The notes beneath the pieces were generated by a model. It was given only the letters and a program-made list of their open reading frames with translations, was not told where the DNA came from and did not search any database. A DNA stretch of 64,000 nt from assembly GCA_030704615.1 (NCBI GenBank), contig CM060733.1, positions 23,808,001 to 23,872,000 of the forward strand, given 5' to 3'. This DNA comes from Takakia lepidozioides (lineage: Eukaryota; Streptophyta; Takakiopsida; Takakiales; Takakiaceae). A program made the translations under genes and the position numbers. Shown here in pieces: positions 55,710 to 64,000 of the stretch; position 1 is the stretch's first letter; every line of letters starts with the position of its first letter.

Positions 55710-56056
55710 TGGGAGTGGATACAACCATGGGAGGCTAACAAGAAATGCAAGGCCAAGCTACTAAGAGACCTTGAACACACGAGATCCTGGCTCAAGTTCA
55801 CAGATTGCAAGACGGAGACTAACGATGGGGCTACTCTTGTACCCGGCCTCTTGGTCTACAGAGTTTGAGTACAACAGGGCCAGTGATAGAGGACTTAGTA
55901 CGGCTGTGGCTATTACATCTTGTAGCTATCTGGAGTTAGAGGGACCTATCCACCAGCTAGGGGGGCGATTGTGGCAGACTACTTTATTGTGCATCTATGT
56001 GTGGTGTGGTTTGGACAGCGATATAGTTGTGTAGCGATATGTATGCGCACGACAGC
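55710..56056 (+). other. 3' untranslated region of element B
   Basis: Contains a purine-rich AGGGGGGCGAT at about 55,958-55,969, then an 87-base block (TGTGGCAGACTAC to GCGCACGACA) repeated at 56,415-56,499. Confidence 0.5.
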
Positions 56057-56499
56057 TGTCAAGTTAAATAAACACAGTGTGAAACTAACTAGAATAAAAC
56101 TAGTTATTTGTATTTAACACTTGGATTTAGTTCAAGTGTTAAGTCAGGTATCAAGTTTGAGCTTGACACCTGAACCATCTTATCTTCACGAGAGCGTCAG
56201 TCGCGCAGCTCATCTATCTTGAGTTGAGCCTGCGCGACCGAGCTCCTTCATGCGTTTAGAAGCTGAATGTGCTTATGATGGGAGGATAGGTTGTTGTGGG
56301 GTGGAGTCCCCATAGCTTGGGGTGCCGCTGCCTCGACTTCTATTTTAAAGAGTGATGCTGTTGGATTCATGTTGTTTCTTGTGTGAACAGTGTGTCCTTA
56401 GCTTTCTTATCTATTGTGGCAGACTACTTTATTGTGCATCTATGTGTGGTGTGGTTTCGACAGCGATGTAGTTGGACAGCGATGTAGTTGCGCACGACA
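56057..56499 (+). repeat. 3' LTR-like region of element B
   Basis: Begins TGTCAAGTTAAATAAACACA like the left end of B and ends GCGCACGACA directly before the AAGG duplication. Its last 85 bases are a second copy of 55,970-56,054. It includes a small tandem duplication GACAGCGATGTAGTTG x2 near the right edge. LTR structure is uneven between ends, so recombination is likely. Confidence 0.65.
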
Positions 56500-56503
56500 A
56501 AGG

Positions 56504-57104
56504 CCTCGTGATGACTAGTTAGTGCAGCAAGATCACCTACAACAGCTCTCTCTACACTCTCAAACCAAAGCTGATCTTTGTCACATATATCACACAACAG
56601 ATCATCCACTTCCTGCGACAACTCAATATCTCTCTCTAACTCTGCTGCCTGCTGCCTACTTTCGAAATATTCAGGGCCTAGATCCACAAAGTTTTCAAAA
56701 TTATAGTATTCCGGGTCACAACTATCTAGAGAGTTGTCAGACTTCTCAAACCTTGGCGACCACGCCTCTGCCTCCCCCAGATCGTCATAATCACTACCAC
56801 CAGGAAAACCCAATGAAACAACAAGGGCTGGAACGCAAAAAACAGCAGGCTCAGGAAGTGGCGACGCTGGCAAGGCAACACTGCTAGGCCGCGCGCCGTT
56901 GGTAGTGTTAGCAACAGCAAGAACGTCAGCAGGGTGAGAAACAACGGGAGGAGCAATAATAACAACACTAGCAGAATGAGAAGCGGTAGCAGGGTCAACC
57001 TCTACACTAGGATTAGCTTCAACAACAAGTGCCACGCTAGTATGAAGAAATAGGCTCTCCCCCTCTCTGCAAGCTACACAAGACAAGTCATGAACAACAG
57101 CCAT
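56504..57104 (-). pseudogene. N-terminal ORF of element A, upstream of insertion
   Basis: ATG at 57,104 (MAVVHDLSCVACREGESLF). About 200 codons, Val/Ala/Pro-rich then acidic (GPEYFESRQQAAELERDIE, LLCDICDKDQLWFESVE), truncated at element B after SHHEAF. Its frame resumes at 46,010. No recognised domain; probably the N-terminal part of Gag. Confidence 0.5.
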
Positions 57105-57640
57105 CCCCTGCAATCACACCCCAACGCACTTCGTGAGACGACAAAATCGCAGCAGTAGGAGAAAATATGGCAAAGCGAGGAGCCGCCATTGATAAGACGC
57201 ATTAGCGAACCACTTAGGCAGTAGGATGTAGAGCAGATCCCGCGAAAAGACCTAACTGATCCTGACAGCGCGGGCAGGATCCACCAACGCCTAGAGTACC
57301 CGGCTTCTCTCCACCATAAAACAAGCCTGAAGCATATACTCCTTTCCTCTCAAGAAGCAAGGTTGCACAACAAAGGGGCGAGCGGAAAGAGCAAGCAACG
57401 CGCGTGAGGAGGATCAAACACACGAATCAGGCACTAAGCAGCTCTCACAAGCTTGTACACCAAAATCACATATACACTAACACCCGAGTACACCGCCCTT
57501 TATACATACAAAAAGCCCTAGCCGTAGTGGCCCGCCGCGTGGCGAGGCATTATAGGCCAAAGCCCACGGCGTTGTCTTGTGGCCCTAGATCTGATGAAGG
57601 GCCAGGATCGAGCCACCTGCAAAAATTAACCCTAACCTAG
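57105..57640 (-). promoter_or_regulatory. possible LTR/promoter of element A
   Basis: A TATA-like TATGTATAAAGG lies at about 57,498-57,509 on the minus strand, about 395 bases before the ATG at 57,104. The region may be the 5' LTR and leader of element A, but no second LTR copy is in the window and no tRNA primer-binding site was seen. Confidence 0.3.
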
Positions 57641-57818
57641 ATATCATTGTGCCGGTTTAACGGCTTCATACGCCAAATAAAATATACTATGGATGTGTAT
57701 CGCCGTTTTGGATGAAACGGGCTATTTCCAGGCTAGGCAATTATGGGGCTTTACAAGCATATGTGCCTAACTTCCAACTCCAAATAAAATTTCCATCCAG
57801 GACAACTGTCCCCTGTTT

Positions 57819-57842
57819 AAAAGAAAAGAAAAGAAAAGAAAA
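57819..57842 (+). repeat. (AAAAG)n microsatellite
   Basis: About five uninterrupted AAAAG units upstream of the ankyrin-BTB gene. Confidence 0.9.
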
Positions 57843-58202
57843 TTGGATTACATGAATCAGAATATAATGGAACATTGGGAACAGTGCTGCAATGAAATGT
57901 CATGTACCCACCCCCCACGCGTGGGTCCAGCTCAGATGGACAAACGGGCAAAGAGCCAGCAGGGTGTGGGCACGTGCCCTGCTGCTGGGCTTGAGATCGA
58001 TGCAGGGCTGACCACGGGAGGCACTCCTTGCAGCGATTCCTGTGCGGGAACTTGGAAGGAAGAAGGGGGGGGGGGAGGATTGATCAGACAAACAAAACCC
58101 ATATACAGATCCTTACGTAGCTTGTGTGGAAGGAGGTGGAGTGATCATAAGCGCTTTTCTGCGGGAGATTGTTGATTTTGCTTGGTAGAGGAGGGGTTAG
58201 CG

Positions 58203-61200
58203 ATGGCGGAAGAGGAGATACGAGCAGGGGTGGAGGCCGTGGGGTTGTCAGACGATGCAGGCCAGAAATTGAAGCTGGATCAGTCCACGTTGTTTCACTC
58301 TGTGGAAGTTGGTAATGTGCCTGTACTGCAGGCTCTTCTTCATAGTCGCAAGGTCGACGTGAATGCTTATAATGATGAGGTATTTTGTGGATCTGGTTTT
58401 CGGGTTTGTATCCTGAATTGTGGGGCATTTAAGTGAGGTCTTTGGTGGACCTAATTCTGTACGGTATGCTAGACTGAAAGTAATGATATATTTTGAACTG
58501 TAGCTGGAAACTCTCTGAACAACAAGTGCCTTAAGCGGATGGTGTCTTTGTCAGACGAGCATCGCGTGTCATACCTTCTGTGCGGGATTCTTTATAGCGT
58601 TCTATGATGTTCCAATTTCGAAAAGTTATTCTGTCTTTGATGAAGGGGTTCACAGTATCAAAACAATGCCTTTGTTGAAATGTTCGTCCTACTGTCGCTT
58701 TCATCTGCAGTTTCTTTAAGTGTGCTTTGGTCCTTATGCCAACCGTGCAATTTGAAGTCCGTTAAGTCCTTTGGACTAGGAACCGGTCTCAAGAATTGCA
58801 GGTCGTCCTGCCTTAAGTTTTCAAGGCATACCATCTGCTTTCAAAGATTAAAAACCGAATTCAGCTTATTAGGCAGCGATGTTATTCTTGGGGAAGGAGA
58901 GAAAGGATGGGAATGATGACTAATGAGGTTGAAACTAGACAATCTGAGATTTTCAGCCCTCGTAAAGACACAATTGCTACTGATAGTTGGAACTTCCCTG
59001 TTGCATCTGCCCTTGGAGGCAATCGTGAAAGGCCATTTCAGGTCAAAGTATGTACACCCTGGTTGGAGTCAAGAGCCAACATTAACGTGATGCTGGTGAA
59101 GGTGGAGCCATAAAGAGGCTGATGACACCACCTGTGAAGGAAGGGAGAAGAGTAGAAGAGAGGGGGAAAGCAAGGGAGAAATTTAATAGAAGTTGGTTGA
59201 TGCAGGGTTTTACTGCATTGCATTTGGCTGTGTGGAAGTATGAGGACGGGCGCAACTTGGAAGTTGCAAAGACATTACTAAGACATGGCGCCAATGCTGG
59301 GCTGAAAGCAGCCCCCTCTGCATTGTCACACAAATTTTCAATTACGCGTCATGATGCGAAGCATCCACATGGAGATCTGTTGGGGACCAAGAAGATAACT
59401 TTTGGTCACAAGACACCGCTCTTGGTTTCTCTTGAGTTGAAGTCGGCTCTGTACCTGAAAGGTATTTTATAGCTGGTGTCATCTTCTGCATTGCGTAAGA
59501 GAAAGTGATAGATGGATGGATGGAACAGACAGAAAAAACAAACAAAAATAGACCTAGGCATCTACTTTGTGATATGTCAACGAAGTTCATCGTATTTATG
59601 AATGAAGGATGGTTGATTTTTCAAAAGTTGAGGAAGTTTGGTGGAGTTATACCGTGGCTTTTTACACAAAAGCAAAAATGCAGGTTGGGAGTATCGGCAC
59701 TGGGATGACATGCTTAAGCTGCTGTCTGATGCAACCATTCAGCAATACAGCAATAAGAAGATTCCCAGCGGGCCAAGGGAGCAAGTTGCCGTTGTGCAGC
59801 GAAACTGGGCCCATGTCTTTCAAAGTGGAAAGCATGAGTTGGTTGAGGTCTGGGCCGAGGGCAAATATCTCACAGCTCTAAAACTTCTCCTGGCTGGGGC
59901 ATCACCGGTATGTTTTTCATACCTCCTAAATCTCGTAGCCATGTCGGTTGTTCTAGATTTAATATACCTTTGCACCTGATAGTTGAAAAGTTCTGTGTTT
60001 GGTTAGGCACTGCCCAGCAGAGGGGATCTACTGTTGTGGTCAGTTCTATCCAATACAGTGCTAAATTGCGCCATATTGATTGGTAGGTTTCACCATTATA
60101 CCCCACTGGGCCACTTGCTTCAGTATCTGTCAACTATCGACGTAATTTTATCTTTCTGGCATGCAGGGGGTTCGTCCTATACTGTTTCACCCAGGCATGC
60201 TATTTGTTGCGATCCCCTATATTGTTAAATGTTTCAAGAACAAGAATTGCTATGTTCCACTGTTGTTCTCATGAGGAGCATCTTGAACTGGGCAGTCCTG
60301 AGTTTTGCACGACAGCTTGTTTTCTGAAAACAGTCAAGAACGGGAGAGTGGCACCGAAGTGATAATGCAAGTTAAGGATCTGTTTGACTGCGCAGGTCCT
60401 GAAGTCGAACCTGGAGGAAGCGACAGCACTTCATTCCAATAGACTTGAAATCAAGGATGCATCCTTTAACGTGGTGAAGGCCATTGTCTTCTTTGTTTAC
60501 ACGGGTCAAGTGGATCCACATTTTATGGATCAAAGAGGCCTTGACCTCTTGCTCGCAGCCCATAAGGTTGGTCTTTGATATCTGTTCCTGCCATACCCAT
60601 CTAGGCTGCCAGTGCTGCACTTTATCTTCCCTCTCTTAAAGACTTGACACCCAGCATTGAGACAAAGTTCTCGGACCATTACATCTATCAAGTCAGCTAT
60701 CGTTCTCCATCCTTTGAAGTGTACTAACCCCAGAGGAATACTCCACTGGTTTTGCAGCATGGCATTGAGAGCTTGATTCACTTATGTGAAGTTTCTATCC
60801 ACGCCACACAAGGTATGTGTACTGACAAGTGATTACAACTGGAAATTGTGATTTTTGTCAAGTTGTATGTAGTTAAGACCGTAGATAAAACACCGAGTCA
60901 ATGTCTGTCAGATTTCTTAGGTTATATTCCTGGCATTGTTGATCTAGTTGGGAGATTTTTTAAATGCGTGTCCGCGACTGAAGGTCAGCAGTCTAAATTT
61001 GTTTGTCAGAAACGTCATTGTTTGTTCACTCAACATATTTGTTGATCTCCCACAGATAATTGGGTGAAGCTTTTGACTGTGGCCACTCAGTGCAACTCAG
61101 ATGTGCTTACATTGACGTGCGCTCAGTCTATCAAGGCAGTGATGGAGAAAAGACAGGATGGTGTCCATTTTCTCAAGAAGAGTTTCTCGGATGCTCAGGA

Positions 61201-61243
61201 TGGTCCAAGCCAGCTCTTTCATAAACCTTCATTTGTGCCATAA
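58203..61243 (+). CDS. ankyrin-repeat and BTB/POZ-domain protein
   Basis: Exons 58,203-58,379, 59,206-59,461, 59,684-59,907, 60,396-60,566, 60,758-60,812 and 61,056-61,243, all with GT-AG borders and compatible phases (stop TAA 61,241-61,243). The N-terminal half has ankyrin repeats: LFHSVEVGNVPVLQALL, GFTALHLAVWKYEDG, LEVAKTLLRHGANAGL, KYLTALKLLLAGASP. Exons 4-5 carry the second half of a BTB domain: LEIKDASFNVVKAIVFFVYTG, GLDLLLAAHK, HGIESLIHLCEVSI, followed by a helical tail. BTB proteins of this kind are usually substrate adaptors for CUL3 ubiquitin ligases. The first half of the BTB fold is not in these exons; a candidate (SSYTVSPRHAICC, about 60,171-60,226) does not fit the phase. Either an exon was missed or the domain is partial. 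Confidence 0.8.
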
Positions 61244-62066
61244 GTTCCTCGATTCAGCTGTGGTATGTCCCTGGGTTCCTCTTCATCATCGAGTTTCCTT
61301 GTATATATGTCAAGTTAATGAAAACTTATGAAAGAAAGCCAATAATGTGCGAAGTGGATGGAGGCGCAGAAGGATGTATAGATAGATGAATGGATACTTA
61401 TGTGGATCTAATTTAGTTAATATGTTCACCTTTTGACAAACATAATATGGGACCTGGGTCCGAGGCCCTTACTGTCATGTTAAGTTACTCAGTCAATGGC
61501 TCAGGGTGGTAGCCAATTGAACATAGGGTTGTGGATTGGGCCCATTCTTTGGAGAGGAAGTGAAGTGTGACCTACCCCAGTATTCTTGTGTAGACAATGC
61601 CACAAGAACTGAAGAGAGGAAACTGGTTTACACAAGGCTGAAGGGAGAGAAAGAATAGACTGACAAGAGAGCATGTGCTCATGTACTCACTTACCCATGC
61701 TATATTGAGGTGAGTTCCAGAAGCTTGTCCAATTAGCATGCCACTTAAACCTTTTAGTACTTCTTTTGGAAGTTTATGCCTGTGCAGTGGATTTTGAGTA
61801 GCAGGCCAGACCAACACCTGCAAAGCCTAGCCTCAAAAGTGCTTGGCCCGGGTCCAGATCCTCTACAGTTTGCATTCAAATGGGTGCATGTGCAATAAAA
61901 AAGTATTGGGTAAGCACTTGAAGAGAGTTATATCTTCTGCAGATGAGGAAATGAGAGAGATTATGTATGCCAATGTTGATTCAATTGTCAACTGGCACAT
62001 TAGTGTTGACAGAATCTCAGAGAGAGAGAGAGAGTTTGGCCAGCCATGAAACACACTACCTATATC
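61244..62066. other. intergenic, nothing recognised
   Basis: Presumed 3' untranslated sequence of the ankyrin-BTB gene and spacer. No domains. A short AG-rich microsatellite (GAGAGAGAGAGAG) lies at about 62,020-62,034. Confidence 0.4.
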
Positions 62067-62508
62067 TAGGGTAACTGTACTTATCATTGCCCATTTAAGA
62101 CTTTGAGAAGCCATAACTTGTTCATATGATCATATTCTGGTGCAAAATTTGGACCTAGGGGGAGGTTGGCAAGTTGGCTTCGAAACCCAATTTACGAAAT
62201 TTACAAATCCCAATACACTGCCTTGAAGTGTTGGGCACAGCGAGCCTATGTAATCTGCATAAAACCAAGTATCATTGCCCCTATCATTGCACACTCTTGC
62301 ACCTATCTTTGCCCAACAGGAACCCGGTCATTTCTTGACGATTTCTTGACGATTCAATGCTTAACCGAACCCCTAAGCACGGGTGTGCGTCGACGCTTGT
62401 ACGGCTGGGATGCGCAATCATAGGGGTTTGCGCTGTCCAAGGTGCGCAATGATAGAGGCTGGGGTGCGCGATGATAGGGGTTTGTGCAATGATAGGTAGT
62501 TACCCTAT
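62067..62508. mobile_element. MITE-like element
   Basis: The ends are inverted: TAGGGTAACTGTACTTATCATTGC at the left (shown here as TAGGGTAACT...TTATCATTGC) and GCAATGATAGGTAGTTACCCTA at the right. Inside, ATCATTGC on the left half and GCAATGATA or GCGATGATAGGGG on the right half recur several times. It is about 440 bases with no coding capacity. The target duplication is uncertain. Confidence 0.55.
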
Positions 62509-63308
62509 ACCTACACAGCTAGGTACCTTGTCTTTGTAATCCATTTCTGCCGTGGTTTCCTTTGTATTCTACTCTGGGATTTCTGGACAGAGTTCACCAG
62601 TGGCTTGAAGGTAGATTCGTTCGTGAGTTAGAAATGGATGCTGTGGATGATAAGTTGATCATATGGTAACTTGTTCCTGTGGCTGAAGTGGATCAGGCTC
62701 CCCTCAATTATCACCTTGTCCACAATATTTTGGGTGTGCTCTAGGCTGGAATTAGCAAAAGAGCGGAGCTATAGACAGTTCAGAGGAGAGCACAGCATCC
62801 AAGAGCAGACCCATGGTGGACCAGTGAGTTCCTAGCCAGCTTGTCATCAGCATTCTCTGGGTTGTTGCCTTAGAAGACCACAATGTGGTAGTGTAGAAGC
62901 TTCCACGAGAGAGAAATGAAATGATTCTAAGAAAGAGAATCACTCCTGTGCGGGCCAGAGATGTACTAAAAGGACGTTGTTTGCCGAAGCCTTGTGGCCA
63001 TAGACGGTGAGAACACAAATCGTGGAACACGCATTCTAAAATTCACACATTTTGATAAGATGCAGGTCCTGTCACCTTTGAGCAGACATTCATTCCTAAA
63101 TCGAGGACCCAAATCGAGATTTCATCTCATTGCATGCATGACACGCAAAGGATCGGCAGGCTGACAAGTCGCTCTCGATGCGGTGATGAGGCGGAGGAGC
63201 TCGGATTATGCTCGAAGAGTATACAGACAAATCGAACCAGAAAGTACAGAGATCCACAGAAAAGAAGGGAGAAAAAGATAGGAAGGACGGTATACGAGTT
63301 TGGAAGAG
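62509..63308. other. intergenic and 5' flank of stress-protein gene
   Basis: No recognised gene. The stretch 63,150-63,308, rich in GA and AGAAAG, is the likely promoter/5' leader of the universal stress protein gene. Confidence 0.4.
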
Positions 63309-64000
63309 ATGGCAAGGGGGAAGAGAAGGAGAGTGCTGGTGAGCGTGGACGAGAGTGACGAGAGCACGTACGCTCTCCAATGGGCGCTGGACCATTTGAT
63401 CCAGCCGCAATTGCCTTCAAGTGGTGACGGGGGTAGTAGCGAGCCGGGCGACGCTGTGATTCTACTTCATGCGCAGCCTGTGCCACTGGTGTATCCGCCG
63501 GGTCCGGGCATGCAGGCTGGTCTCTCTCTCTCTCTCTCTATCGATGCATGAAGATGGTCGTGTCCTCTGTTGCCTCTTACCGTCCATCTTTTCTTCTTGA
63601 TCTCTTTTATTGTGTAGTGTATATCTTTTGAAGTACTTGCTGGCAGGCCATGTCTGTCAGTCAGGTGAAGTAAGCTGTGTAGCCGAGAGGATCCTCACCA
63701 TTCCTAGTTATTTTTGTGAGCTGACTGGCATGATAATTCCAACTGTTTAAACTGAGATGTGGGCTGTGATGGTCTTTGAAAGGGGGTAGTGGGTGTAGTT
63801 GCAGCTATATGCTGGAAACTTTGTGAGTTCTTCATGTGCTGAAACATGCTGGTATGTGTTTGAACGACAATGGAAAGACGGGATGATGAAATGGTCCAGT
63901 ACAGGATTATATGTGACACCTGAGGTTACGGACAGCCTGCGCAAGTACCAGGAGAACATAAGCAGGAATATCCTATCCAAAGCAAAGGAACTTTGCACTG
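63309..64000 (+). CDS. universal stress protein (UspA) family, partial
   Basis: Exon 1 is 63,309-63,519 and exon 2 starts 63,905 and runs off the window. The intron (GTCTCT...TACAG) joins in phase 1. Exon 1 begins MARGKRRRVLVSVDESDEST, the first strand of the Usp fold with its conserved Val-Asp-Glu-S-x-x-S, then ALQWALDHL and DAVILLHAQPVP. Exon 2 continues LYVTPEVTDSLRKYQENI and ILSKAKELCT, the second helix. Plant single-domain Usp proteins bind nucleotides and respond to stress; the nucleotide-binding GxGxxxx motif would lie beyond the edge. The intron begins with a (CT)n run directly at the donor. Confidence 0.9.
63520..63540 (+). repeat. (CT)n microsatellite at intron start
   Basis: About nine CT units immediately after the exon 1 donor of the stress-protein gene. 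Confidence 0.85.

Larger units (their letters stand above)
46015..56499 (+). mobile_element. Ty3/gypsy element B with DNA methyltransferase and PHD finger
   Basis: About 10.5 kb, bounded by AAGG target duplications (46,011-46,014 and 56,500-56,503), with TGTCAAG at the left edge and CGACA at the right. Order: short 5' LTR, captured desaturase fragment, unrecognised ORF, Gag with zinc knuckles, protease, DNMT3-like methyltransferase, RT, [RNase H and integrase core deleted], integrase C-terminal part, PHD finger, 3' LTR. Stops and frameshifts show it is decayed. Its removal restores a continuous frame in element A, so B is the younger insertion. Confidence 0.85.

Noticed and set aside
60007-60226. 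Extra BTB exon
   Set aside because: Candidate segments have acceptors but cannot join the neighbouring exons in phase.
1-64000. CRISPR array, rRNA genes, bacterial operons
   Set aside because: No regularly spaced repeats, no rRNA sequence, and gene structure is eukaryotic throughout.

Overview
The window looks like nuclear DNA from a land plant, most likely a seed-free one such as a lycophyte, fern or bryophyte; that lineage guess is inference. The evidence is short spliced genes with canonical GT-AG introns whose products are plant families (glucose/ribitol dehydrogenase-type SDR, F-box protein, universal stress protein, ankyrin-BTB protein), set in a sea of nested retrotransposons and DNA transposons. 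No organelle, bacterial or CRISPR signature was seen.

Layout. 1-20 kb is gene-bearing: a spliced unrecognised gene (about 4.7-8.5 kb, +), a multi-exon SDR gene (11.1-13.4 kb, -) and an intronless F-box gene (16.6-17.7 kb, -). Between them are tRNA-derived SINE-like pieces, a minisatellite whose unit is itself palindromic, tandem and inverted duplications, two diverged ~0.85-kb repeats flanking the SDR gene, and a large foldback element (18.35-20.09 kb). 20.6-26 kb holds a truncated Ty3/gypsy element with an LTR lodged in its own gag, then a decayed CACTA-type transposase.

27.4-37 kb holds LINE 3' ends, one of them split by a young non-autonomous LTR element (LTRs ~2.15 kb, nearly identical, 4-bp target duplication). 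Its single 1,124-codon ORF joins a Gag-like head, a coiled coil and a captured PPR fragment. 37-41.3 kb is a DNA-transposon-like module: a Transposase_24-like ORF divergent from a clean three-exon gene joining an FCP1-like domain to a transposon-type C-terminal domain, followed by a dense CACGTG cluster.

41.3-57.5 kb is a minus-strand Ty3/gypsy element (A) split by a 10.5-kb plus-strand element (B, 46,015-56,499; target duplication AAGG). B is the most unusual object here: a Ty3/gypsy relative whose polyprotein carries a DNMT3-like cytosine-5 DNA methyltransferase between protease and reverse transcriptase and a PHD finger at its C terminus. It also holds a sense fragment of a stearoyl-ACP desaturase gene. 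B is decayed: stops, a frameshift, a changed protease triad and loss of RNase H plus the integrase core.

58.2-64 kb returns to genes: a multi-exon ankyrin-BTB gene (+), a MITE-like element, and the first two exons of a universal stress protein gene that runs off the right edge.
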